Source: Buchnera aphidicola (Protaphis terricola)
GTDB taxonomy: Bacteria > Pseudomonadota > Gammaproteobacteria > Enterobacterales > Enterobacteriaceae
NCBI RefSeq assembly: GCF_964059145.1
Contig: NZ_OZ060405.1
Coordinates: 496,001 to 560,000, forward strand
Length of the DNA stretch: 64,000 bases
Reading direction: 5' to 3'
The notes beneath the pieces are model-generated. The model saw only the letters and a list, made by a program, of their open reading frames with translations. It was not told the DNA's origin and made no database searches. Below, one piece after another: positions 54,408-62,781 of the stretch. The position numbers were made by a program, and so were the translations under genes. How positions within the stretch are numbered: position 1 is the first letter of the stretch; every line of letters starts with the position of its first letter.

Positions 54408-55056
54408 AATACAAACTCCATTTTTAAATTATAATAAAATATATTTTTAAATAAAATTTTGCATGATTTATAATAAAATAGAAAATGTTTAGTTTATTAA
54501 ATTAAACATAAAAGATGTATTTAGTAGTAAAATATTTTAATAATCTAAAGATATACTATTGAAATAAAAATAAATTATAAAAAATTAAATTTATTTATAA
54601 TTTTTTATAATTAAAATATATCTTAATCAAAATTAAATAAAAATTTTAATAAAAAAATTATTTTTATTTAATCTTAATTTTTCAAAAAATAATTTTATCT
54701 AATTAATTTAATAATAAATATGTAAAAATATATTGAAATAAATTTAATCAATTTTATTTTCAATTAAAAAACTTATATAAGTTTTTAATTTTTAAAAAAT
54801 AAATAAAATAAAATATTTAAAATTTATTAAAAAATAAAAAATTTTTGTATTATTTATATTTATAAAATATCCCATATAAAATATCTTTTAAATCATCAAT
54901 AAAAGTATAACTTAAAAAATAATTTTATTATAAATAATATTAATATTTTATAAAAATAAGTTAAAAATAAACTAATAAAAAATATCAAATACATTTGTTA
55001 GAAAATGGTGTGTTATTTTAACATTAGAATATAATTTCAAATTAATTTTCTTAATC
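54408..55056. other. 649-base spacer between ssb and dnaB
   Basis: The longest gene-free stretch in the window, almost only A and T, with no supported gene on either strand. It separates two divergent replication genes. TATAAT at 55030-55035 could be a -10 box for dnaB, but no good -35 is visible. It is probably decayed sequence. Confidence 0.6.
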
Positions 55057-56454
55057 ATGGTACATGCAATATATATGGGTAAAAATAAATTATATTTAAA
55101 TAAAATTAATAAACTTAAAATTCCTCCACATTCAATAGAAGCAGAGCAATCAGTATTAGGTGGTTTAATGTTAGATAACGAACAATGGGATACAGTTTCA
55201 GAACATGTAGTTGCTGATGATTTTTTTAGTAAACCACATCAATTAATATTTAAAGAAATGCAACAATTATTAAATGCAGGACATCCAATTGATTTAATTA
55301 CATTATCTGAATCTTTAGAACAAAAAGGTAAATTAGAAAGTGTAGGTAGATTTTCATACTTAGCAGAATTATCAAAAAATACACCCAGTATAGCAAATAT
55401 TACTGCATATGCAGATATAGTTAGAGAACGTGCAATTACAAGAGAAATGATATTAGTTGCTAATAAAATAGCAAATGCCGGATATGATACACAAGGTAGA
55501 AAAAGTGAAGAACTTTTAGATTATGCTGAATCTAGTGTTTTTAAAATTGCAGAAAAACGTTTTAAAAAAGATGCAGGACCTAAAAATGTTGAAAAAGTTT
55601 TAGATGAAACTATTACTAGTATTGAAAAATTATTTTTATCTCCTAATGATGGAGTAACAGGTATAAATACAGGATATCAAGATTTAAATAAAAAAACAGC
55701 AGGATTACAACGTTCTGAATTAATTATTATTGCAGCAAGACCATCTATGGGAAAAACAACCTTTGCAATGAATTTATGTGAAAATGCTGCTATGTTATAC
55801 GATAAACCAGTATTAATTTTTAGTTTAGAAATGCCTGGAGAACAAATTATGATGCGTATGTTAGCCTCATTATCTAGAGTTAATCAAGCACGTATTCGGA
55901 CAGGAAAGTTAAACAATGAAGATTGGTCTAGAATATCTGGAACTATTAATGTATTACTTAAAAAAAAGAATATTTATATAGATGATTCATCTGCACTAAC
56001 ACCAAGTGAAGTACGTTCAAGAGCTCGTCGTATCTATCGAGAAAATAATGGGTTAACTTTAATTATGGTAGATTATTTACAATTAATGCGAGTTCCATCT
56101 CTTTCGGAAAATCGAACTCTTGAAATTGCTGAAATATCAAGAACACTTAAAGCGTTAGCAAAAGAACTCGAAGTTCCAGTTATTGCTTTGTCTCAATTAA
56201 ATCGTTCGTTAGAACAAAGAGCAGATAAAAGACCAGTAAATTCAGATTTAAGAGAATCTGGTTCTTTAGAACAAGATGCAGATTTAATAATGTTTATATA
56301 TAGAGATGAAATATACCATGAAAATAGTGACTTTAAAGGTATAGCAGAAATTATTATTGGAAAACAAAGAAATGGACCAATTGGAACCGTAAGTTTAACT
56401 TTTAATGGTCATTGGTCTAGATTTGACAATTATTGTGATTCTAAATATGATTAA
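55057..56454 (+). CDS. dnaB: Replicative DNA helicase DnaB
   Basis: Hexameric helicase that unwinds DNA at the fork. It has 465 residues (E. coli 471). The N-terminal domain starts KIPPHSIEAEQSVLGGLML. The RecA-like domain has Walker A ARPSMGKTTFAMN (about 227), Walker B LIMVDYLQLMR, and the arginine-finger region DLRESGSLEQDADLIMFIYRD. The start is uncertain: ATG 55057 or ATG 55075, six codons later, which resembles E. coli better. The tau domain of DnaX that normally tethers DnaB to the polymerase is missing in this genome's DnaX. Confidence 0.97.
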   Translation: MVHAIYMGKNKLYLNKINKLKIPPHSIEAEQSVLGGLMLDNEQWDTVSEHVVADDFFSKPHQLIFKEMQQLLNAGHPIDLITLSESLEQKGKLESVGRFSYLAELSKNTPSIANITAYADIVRERAITREMILVANKIANAGYDTQGRKSEELLDYAESSVFKIAEKRFKKDAGPKNVEKVLDETITSIEKLFLSPNDGVTGINTGYQDLNKKTAGLQRSELIIIAARPSMGKTTFAMNLCENAAMLYDKPVLIFSLEMPGEQIMMRMLASLSRVNQARIRTGKLNNEDWSRISGTINVLLKKKNIYIDDSSALTPSEVRSRARRIYRENNGLTLIMVDYLQLMRVPSLSENRTLEIAEISRTLKALAKELEVPVIALSQLNRSLEQRADKRPVNSDLRESGSLEQDADLIMFIYRDEIYHENSDFKGIAEIIIGKQRNGPIGTVSLTFNGHWSRFDNYCDSKYD

Positions 56455-56556
56455 ATTAATTATAAAAAATTAATATATTATTTTAAAAAAATATAGTTAA
56501 ATTTTATTAAAAAGAAATCTTATATTTTATATATTTAAAAAAATAAACATAAAAAT

Positions 56557-57513
56557 ATGAATAAAAAAATTTTAAAAATTGGAATTGTTATGGATCCAAT
56601 TCAACTAATTAAAATAGAAAAAGATTCAAGTTTTGCTATTTTACTAAATATTCAAAAAAGACAGCATAATATTTATTATATGGAAATGAATGATTTATAC
56701 TTAAAAAAAGGAATTGCATATGCAAAAACACGTATATTAAGATTAAAAAATCAAAAAACTCAATATTTTAATTTTATTGAAGAAAAAAATATTCCACTAC
56801 ATAAATTAGATGTTATTTTGATGCGTAAAGATCCTCCATTTAATATGGAATTTATATATGCAACATATATTCTTGAAAGAGCTGAAGAAAAGGGTGTACT
56901 AGTTATTAATAAACCAAAAAGCCTAAGAGATTGTAATGAAAAAATCTTTACTTTGTGGTTTGATCAATTTGTTCCAAATACCTTAGTAACTAGAAATCTT
57001 TCTCAAATATATCATTTTTGGAAAAATAATAAAGATATTATTGTTAAACCATTAGATAACATGGGAGGATCAGGTATCTTTAGAATTAAAAAAAATGATG
57101 CAAATTTTTTCTCTATTATTGAAAAAATGACTAATTATGAAAAAAAATACTGTATGATTCAAGAATATATACCAGATATAAAAAATGGTGATAAAAGAAT
57201 ATTAATTGTTAATGGAGAAGCTGTACCTTGGTGCGTTGCTAGAATCCCGAAAAAAGAAGAAAATCGAGCAAATATAGCAGCCGGAGGAACAGTAAAAATT
57301 AAAAAACTTGAAAAAAAAGATTGGGAAATAATAAATTATATATCTTCAATGTTAAAAGAAAAAGGATTAATTTTTGTTGGAATAGATATTATTGGTGATA
57401 AATTAACAGAAATTAATATTACAAGTCCAACATGTATTTGTGAAATTGAATCTAATATAAATATATCTATTAGTGGAATGTTAATTAATTATATAGAAAA
57501 TAAAATATATTAA
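56557..57513 (+). CDS. gshB: Glutathione synthetase
   Basis: Joins glycine to gamma-glutamylcysteine with ATP, the last step of glutathione synthesis. It is an ATP-grasp enzyme of 318 residues (E. coli 316). IGIVMDPIQLIKIEKDSSFA at the start, DVILMRKDPPFNMEFIYATY, KPLDNMGGSGIFRI (ATP lid) and GGTVKIKKL are diagnostic; the end has the metal site EINITSPT. It leads gshB-ruvX-yggS-hemW. In E. coli yqgE lies between gshB and ruvX; here the gap is 4 bases. Confidence 0.97.
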   Translation: MNKKILKIGIVMDPIQLIKIEKDSSFAILLNIQKRQHNIYYMEMNDLYLKKGIAYAKTRILRLKNQKTQYFNFIEEKNIPLHKLDVILMRKDPPFNMEFIYATYILERAEEKGVLVINKPKSLRDCNEKIFTLWFDQFVPNTLVTRNLSQIYHFWKNNKDIIVKPLDNMGGSGIFRIKKNDANFFSIIEKMTNYEKKYCMIQEYIPDIKNGDKRILIVNGEAVPWCVARIPKKEENRANIAAGGTVKIKKLEKKDWEIINYISSMLKEKGLIFVGIDIIGDKLTEINITSPTCICEIESNINISISGMLINYIENKIY

Positions 57514-57517
57514 AAAA

Positions 57518-57940
57518 ATGAAAAATATAATAATAGCATTTGATTTTGGAATAAAAAATATCGGCGTTGCTATAGGAGAAAATATCCTAAAACAAGGAAA
57601 AGCTTTAAAAAAATTATCTGCACATAATGGTCATCCAAATTGGAACGATGTAAAATATTTATTTAAAACATGGGAGCCTAATTATACAATTGTAGGACTT
57701 CCTTTAAATATGGATGGAACTCATCAAAATATTACAAAAAAAGCAAAAAAATTTGCTAATTTACTAAAACATAAATTTCACACATCCGTTGAATTACATG
57801 ATGAACGTTTAAGCACAATAGAAGCTAGATCTTTGATATTTAATAAACATGGATTTAAAGGACTAAGCAAAGATAAAATACACTCTATCTCAGCTGTTCT
57901 TATATTAGAAAGCTGGTTAAATCAAGTCTTTATAAATTAA
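57518..57940 (+). CDS. ruvX: RuvX (YqgF), RNase-H-fold nuclease family
   Basis: A family with an RNase H fold, proposed to act as a Holliday-junction resolvase and in pre-16S rRNA 5' processing. It has 140 residues (E. coli 138). The catalytic acidic residues are in AFDFGIKNIGVAIG, LHDERLST and KDKIHSISAVLILES; VGLPLNMDGT is the family signature. It starts 4 bases after gshB. In this reduced genome, rRNA processing seems the more basic reason for retention, though the sequence cannot decide. Confidence 0.93.
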   Translation: MKNIIIAFDFGIKNIGVAIGENILKQGKALKKLSAHNGHPNWNDVKYLFKTWEPNYTIVGLPLNMDGTHQNITKKAKKFANLLKHKFHTSVELHDERLSTIEARSLIFNKHGFKGLSKDKIHSISAVLILESWLNQVFIN

Positions 57941-57956
57941 ATTTAACTTTTAAAAT

Positions 57957-58628
57957 ATGAAAAATATTGAAAATAATATAAAAAATCTGAAAAAAAAAAT
58001 ACAAAAAATACTAAAAATAAATTTTTCTTATTCAAAAATAATTAAAATAATTGCAGCAAGTAAAAATCAATCAACTGAAAAAATTCAAACAGCAATATCA
58101 TATGGAATATATGAATTTGGAGAAAATTATGTGAAAGAAGGAGTAGAAAAAATTAAAAAACTAAAAAAATATAAAAATATTATTTGGCATTTTATAGGAA
58201 AATTACAATCAAAAAAAACAAAATTAGTTGCTCAACATTTTGATTGGTGTCAAACTATTGATCGAGAAAAAATAGCATTTCTATTAAATAAAAATAGAAA
58301 AAATACACAGTTACGAATGAATGTACTTATGCAAATTAATATTTCTCAAGAAACAAATAAAAATGGCGTTGATATAAAAAATTATAAATCTTTAGCTCAA
58401 TTTATTAATCAAATGCCTAATTTAAATTTTCGTGGAATCATGGCAATGCCTAAAAAACACAGAACAAAATATTATGATTATGAAAATATTAAAAATATTT
58501 TTTATACATTAAAAGATAAATATGATTCAGTTGACACTTTATCATTAGGAACAAGTTTTGATCTAAAAGAATCGATTATTAATGAAAGTAATATGATTAG
58601 AATTGGAAAAAAAATTTTTAATAATTAA
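57957..58628 (+). CDS. yggS: YggS, PLP-binding homeostasis protein
   Basis: A TIM-barrel pyridoxal-phosphate-binding protein (YggS/PLPBP family) that affects vitamin B6 and amino acid balance without a known catalytic activity. The PLP lysine is in IIAASKNQSTEKI (about residue 37), FGENYVKEG follows, and the phosphate site is near DTLSLGTSFDLKESI. It has 223 residues (E. coli 234). It lies 16 bases after ruvX. The E. coli genes yggR before it and yggT, yggU and rdgB after it are missing. Confidence 0.92.
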   Translation: MKNIENNIKNLKKKIQKILKINFSYSKIIKIIAASKNQSTEKIQTAISYGIYEFGENYVKEGVEKIKKLKKYKNIIWHFIGKLQSKKTKLVAQHFDWCQTIDREKIAFLLNKNRKNTQLRMNVLMQINISQETNKNGVDIKNYKSLAQFINQMPNLNFRGIMAMPKKHRTKYYDYENIKNIFYTLKDKYDSVDTLSLGTSFDLKESIINESNMIRIGKKIFNN

Positions 58629-58672
58629 AAATTCTAATAAATTAATCTTATAAAATAATAATATATAATATT

Positions 58673-59803
58673 ATGTTTAGACTTCCTCCAATTAATTTAT
58701 ATATTCACATTCCATGGTGTACAAAAAAGTGTGGATATTGTGATTTTTATTCATATGTTAATAAAAATATTATTCCAGAAGAAAAATATATTAAAAGTTT
58801 ATTAAAAGATTTAGAAAAAGATTTAAAATTAACAAATCAAAGAAAAATAAATAATATTTTTATTGGAGGTGGAACTCCTAGTTTATTACATCATAATTCT
58901 ATTAAAAATTTAATATATGGAATAAAAAAAAGAGCAAAAATATCAAAATACGCAGAAATTAGTATAGAGTCTAATCCAAATTCAATAGAATATAAACGTT
59001 TTAGACAATATAAAAAACATGGAATTAATCGATTCTCTTTAGGGATACAGACATTTAATTCATATTTATTAAAAAAAATAGAACGTACATATAATAAAAA
59101 AGAAGCAATTGAAGCAATAAAAGAAATAAAAAAAATTAATAAAAATTTTAATATTGATATTATGTATGGATTACCAAATCAATCATTAAAACATGTTCTA
59201 TCAGATTTAAAAAATGCTGTTAAATACAATCCAACACATATTTCATGGTATCAATTTACTATTGAACCTAATACTCCTTTTTATACAAGAAAAATAAAAT
59301 TAGAAAATGAAAATATCATCTTTAAAATGTTTCATCAAGGTGATAAATTCTTAAAAAAATCAGGTTATATAAAATATGAAATATCTTCATATATGAAATT
59401 AAACTATCAATGCAAGCATAATCTTAATTATTGGAATTTTGGTGATTATATTGGAATAGGTTGTGGCGCCCATGGTAAAATAACAAAAACTAACGGTGAT
59501 ATTATTAGAACTATCAAAAATAAAAATATTAATGATTTTATAAATGGAAAATATTTGCATTCTAAAAAACTAGTTTTAGAAAAAGATAAACCATTTGAAT
59601 ATTTTATGAATGCTTTTAGATTATATAAACCTATTTATAAAAAACATTTTCAAGAATATACAAATATTAGCCTAGATAGTATAAAAAAAAATATTAATAA
59701 AGCAATAAAAAAAAAATATATATTAGAAAATGTAAATTCTTGGGAAACTACAAAAAAAGGAAAATTTTTTTTAAATGAACTATTAACAATTTTTTTAAAT
59801 TAA
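58673..59803 (+). CDS. hemW: HemW, radical-SAM heme chaperone
   Basis: A radical SAM protein related to HemN; in current view it binds heme and delivers it rather than oxidising coproporphyrinogen. The 4Fe-4S motif is PWCTKKCGYCDFYS (about residues 15-28). IGGGTPSLL is the SAM-binding glycine motif, and HNLNYWNFGDYIGIGCGAHG the core C-terminal signature. It has 376 residues (E. coli 378). It ends the gshB-ruvX-yggS-hemW run and lies 8 bases from the trmB stop on the other strand. No heme synthesis gene is in this window. Confidence 0.93.
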   Translation: MFRLPPINLYIHIPWCTKKCGYCDFYSYVNKNIIPEEKYIKSLLKDLEKDLKLTNQRKINNIFIGGGTPSLLHHNSIKNLIYGIKKRAKISKYAEISIESNPNSIEYKRFRQYKKHGINRFSLGIQTFNSYLLKKIERTYNKKEAIEAIKEIKKINKNFNIDIMYGLPNQSLKHVLSDLKNAVKYNPTHISWYQFTIEPNTPFYTRKIKLENENIIFKMFHQGDKFLKKSGYIKYEISSYMKLNYQCKHNLNYWNFGDYIGIGCGAHGKITKTNGDIIRTIKNKNINDFINGKYLHSKKLVLEKDKPFEYFMNAFRLYKPIYKKHFQEYTNISLDSIKKNINKAIKKKYILENVNSWETTKKGKFFLNELLTIFLN

Positions 59804-59811
59804 AAAAATAT

Positions 59812-60528
59812 TTATAATTGAGATGTAAACATTAAATGAAAAATTTTATTTCCTTTAATATTAGCTTTTTTTTCAAATTTTGTCTTTATATAAAACATAG
59901 AATTTGATATAAAAGTATTTGTTATAGATAAATTTTTATAAAATTTAATATTTTTTATTATATTTAATATATAAAATGCATATTCTCTTGAATCAGTTGC
60001 AATATGTAAAATTCCACCAATAATTAATTTTTTTCTAATCTTTTTTAAAAAAACATCTTGTATCATTCTTCTCTTATGGTGTCTTTTTTTAGGCCATGGG
60101 TCAGGAAAAAATATCTGTATTTTTGATATTGTATAATTTGGAATCATATTATCAATTACTTCAACTGCATTAAAATAAATTATTTTTAAATTTTTTATAT
60201 TAGAAAGATATGCAAGTCGTAAACACGAACCTATTCCTGATAAATACACTTCAATACCTAAAAAATTTTTATCAGTGTTATTAACTGCCATTTCTACTAA
60301 ATAATTTCCAGATCCAAAACCAATATCTAAAATAACTGGATAATTATATTTAAAAACTGATAAAAAATTTAAAAAATTTAATTGGTAATCAATACCAAAT
60401 AAGTGCCAATATTTTTTAATTGATTTTATTTGAGAATTAGTAATCCGACCTTTTCGACATACAAAACTTTGATTTTGTCTTAAAAAAACTCCATCTTTAT
60501 ATTTAGGTGTTATAATATTATTTTTCAT
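59812..60528 (-). CDS. trmB: TrmB, tRNA (guanine-46-N7)-methyltransferase
   Basis: Makes m7G46 in the variable loop of many tRNAs, using SAM. It is a Rossmann-fold methyltransferase of 238 residues (E. coli 239). The SAM motif is VILDIGFGSGNYLVEMA, and the family signature IQIFFPDPWPKKRHHKRRM carries the catalytic aspartate. It diverges from mutY, as in E. coli, where yggL also intervenes. It faces hemW tail to tail with only 8 bases between. Confidence 0.95.
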   Translation of the reverse strand: MKNNIITPKYKDGVFLRQNQSFVCRKGRITNSQIKSIKKYWHLFGIDYQLNFLNFLSVFKYNYPVILDIGFGSGNYLVEMAVNNTDKNFLGIEVYLSGIGSCLRLAYLSNIKNLKIIYFNAVEVIDNMIPNYTISKIQIFFPDPWPKKRHHKRRMIQDVFLKKIRKKLIIGGILHIATDSREYAFYILNIIKNIKFYKNLSITNTFISNSMFYIKTKFEKKANIKGNKIFHLMFTSQL

Positions 60529-60638
60529 ATTTTAAGCAAAAAATTTATAATTATAAAAATTATTAATTGAAATTTTAATAATTTTTTGTTAAAAAATATA
60601 TATATATTTTTATAAAACTAATAAATAATTTAAAAGAA

Positions 60639-61679
60639 ATGACTATATATAGTTTTTCACAAATTATTCTTAATTGGTATCATTTATATGGAAGAAAAAA
60701 TCTTCCATGGCAAAAAAATAAAACATTGTATAATGTTTGGATATCTGAAGTAATGTTACAACAAACTAAAGTAAAAACTGTAATTCCATATTTTAAAAAA
60801 TTTATATTAAAATTTCCAAATTTAAATTCTTTAAGTTGCAGCTCGTTAGATGATGTTTTATATATATGGAGTGGACTAGGATACTATAAAAGAGCAAAAA
60901 ATATTTATGAAACATCTAAAATTATTCAAAAAAAATTTAATGGAAAATTTCCAAAAAATATTTCAGATTTAATAAAATTACCTGGTATAGGAAAATCAAC
61001 AGCAGGCAGTATATTATCTTTTACTTTAAATTATTCCTTTCCTATTTTAGATGGAAATGTAAAAAGAATTTTAATACGATATTATGGAATTACAGAATGT
61101 TCAAAAAATACCAAAACAGAAAAAAAATTATGGAATCTAATAGAATCTATTACACCAATTCATAATACTGGTAATTTTAATCAAGGAATAATTGATATTG
61201 GAGCATTAATTTGCACACCAAAATCACCGAAATGTAATATTTGCCCATTAAACAAAAAATGTATTGCTTATATAGAAAAAAATTGGATAAAATATATCTT
61301 TAAAAAAAATCAAAAAATGAAATTAAAAAAAATATATTGGTTTGTTGTAGTTCATTTTAAAAATCAAGTTTGGATGAAAAGAAATACATCTAAACAATTT
61401 TGGAATAATTTATTCTGTTTCCCAATTTTTAAAAATAAAATAATAGCAATAAAATGGCTAATAAAAAATAATATAAATGTAAAAAAATATAATATAATTA
61501 ACGCGTTTGATCATGAATTTAGTCATTTTAAATTAGAAGCTACTCCAATTATCATAAAATTATCTTCAGAAGAAACTTTTCTTAATATTAAAAAACAAGG
61601 AATATGGTATAATCTAGAAAAACCTCAAAAAATAGGAATTCCAAAATTAGTAGAAAAAATATTAAAAATCGTAATATAA
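60639..61679 (+). CDS. mutY: MutY, adenine DNA glycosylase
   Basis: Removes adenine mispaired with 8-oxoguanine and so prevents G-to-T changes. It has 346 residues (E. coli 350). The helix-hairpin-helix is IKLPGIGKSTAGSIL and the catalytic aspartate is in FPILDGNVKRIL. The 4Fe-4S ligands are seen as Cys-x6-Cys-x2-Cys-x5-Cys in CTPKSPKCNICPLNKKC. The C-terminal NUDIX-like domain that recognises 8-oxoG is present, with NAFDHEFSHFKL. It is followed by yggX, as in E. coli. It needs an Fe-S cluster, which NfuA may provide. Confidence 0.96.
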   Translation: MTIYSFSQIILNWYHLYGRKNLPWQKNKTLYNVWISEVMLQQTKVKTVIPYFKKFILKFPNLNSLSCSSLDDVLYIWSGLGYYKRAKNIYETSKIIQKKFNGKFPKNISDLIKLPGIGKSTAGSILSFTLNYSFPILDGNVKRILIRYYGITECSKNTKTEKKLWNLIESITPIHNTGNFNQGIIDIGALICTPKSPKCNICPLNKKCIAYIEKNWIKYIFKKNQKMKLKKIYWFVVVHFKNQVWMKRNTSKQFWNNLFCFPIFKNKIIAIKWLIKNNINVKKYNIINAFDHEFSHFKLEATPIIIKLSSEETFLNIKKQGIWYNLEKPQKIGIPKLVEKILKIVI

Positions 61680-61703
61680 ATATTTTTAAAGGAAGCAATA
61701 AAA

Positions 61704-61937
61704 ATGGATCGTAAAATTTTTTGTATATTTTTAAATAAAGAATCTGAGGGTCACCAATCTCCTCCATATCCAGGAAAATTAGGAAAAAAAATATATGATC
61801 AAATCTCAAAAAAAGCATGGAACCAATGGTTAATAGAACAAACTAAATTAATAAATGAAAAAAAACTAAATATGATTAATAAAAAAGATCGAAAAAAAAT
61901 AGAAAAATACATGAAATTATTTTTATTTAAAAAGTAA
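61704..61937 (+). CDS. yggX: YggX, Fe(II)-trafficking protein
   Basis: A small protein linked to protection of Fe-S clusters from oxidation. The 77 residues match the start and centre of E. coli YggX (91): KIFCIFLNKESEG with the conserved cysteine, PGKLGKKIYDQISKKAW and LINEKKLNMINKKDR. The last 14 or so residues of the E. coli protein are missing. It follows mutY by 24 bases and has a strong AAAGGAAG ribosome binding site. mltC, which comes next in E. coli, is absent. Confidence 0.93.
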   Translation: MDRKIFCIFLNKESEGHQSPPYPGKLGKKIYDQISKKAWNQWLIEQTKLINEKKLNMINKKDRKKIEKYMKLFLFKK

Positions 61938-61998
61938 AAAATATATTTTTTAAAAAAGTTTATATTAAATTACATTTCAATTTTTATTTTATAAAAAA

Positions 61999-62781
61999 AT
62001 GCTTATATTTGATTCTGGAATAGGTGGAATATCTATATTAAATAAAATTAAAAAAATTCTTCCTAATATTAATTATATATATATGCTAGATAATGCAGCA
62101 TTTCCTTATGGAGAAAAAAAAGAATCTTTTATTCTAAATAGAAGTATAAAAATAATTAATACAATACAAAAAATTTATCCAATTAAAATAGTAATTATTG
62201 CTTGTAATACAGCAAGTACTACCTCTTTATCAATATTACAAAAAACTTTTAATATTCCAATAATTGGAGTGTTGCCATTTTTAGAGAAATCAATAAAAAT
62301 TAATAAAAATAGTAATATTGGTTTTATTGCAACTAAAGCAACAATAAATAGCAAATATATTAAGAATATAATATATAAAAATTTCTACAAAAAAAATATA
62401 AATATAATAGCTACAAATAAATTAGCTAAATTTGCTGAAAAAAAAATTAGAAAACAACCAATTTCTATTATAAAATTTAAAAAAATTTTTAAATCTTGGA
62501 TAAGATTATCAATACAACCTAATATTATATACTTAGGATGTACTCATTTCTTATTTTTAAAAAATGAAATTCAAAAAATTTTTTATACACCTATTAATTT
62601 TTTAGATTCTCATGATACAGTAATTAACATCGTTAAACACCATTTTTTAAAACATAAAAATAATCAAAATATAAAAAAAAATATTTTTTTATATTCAAAA
62701 TATAATAAAGAAATTAATCAACTTCTTTCTATTTTAACTCAATATAAATTTAACTATATTCATAAAATTAACTTAAATTAA
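61999..62781 (+). CDS. murI: Glutamate racemase (short N-terminus)
   Basis: Makes D-glutamate for peptidoglycan. The protein begins right at the catalytic strand, MLIFDSGIGG (aspartate and serine), and carries both catalytic cysteines in IACNTAST (about residue 69) and LGCTHFLFL (about 181). It has 260 residues; the E. coli enzyme has 285, with about 24 extra N-terminal residues that are linked to activation by a peptidoglycan precursor. No ATG, GTG or TTG lies in frame between this start and the nearest upstream stop at 61966. Its last 14 bases overlap the end of sbcB, read from the other strand. Confidence 0.94.
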   Translation: MLIFDSGIGGISILNKIKKILPNINYIYMLDNAAFPYGEKKESFILNRSIKIINTIQKIYPIKIVIIACNTASTTSLSILQKTFNIPIIGVLPFLEKSIKINKNSNIGFIATKATINSKYIKNIIYKNFYKKNINIIATNKLAKFAEKKIRKQPISIIKFKKIFKSWIRLSIQPNIIYLGCTHFLFLKNEIQKIFYTPINFLDSHDTVINIVKHHFLKHKNNQNIKKNIFLYSKYNKEINQLLSILTQYKFNYIHKINLN

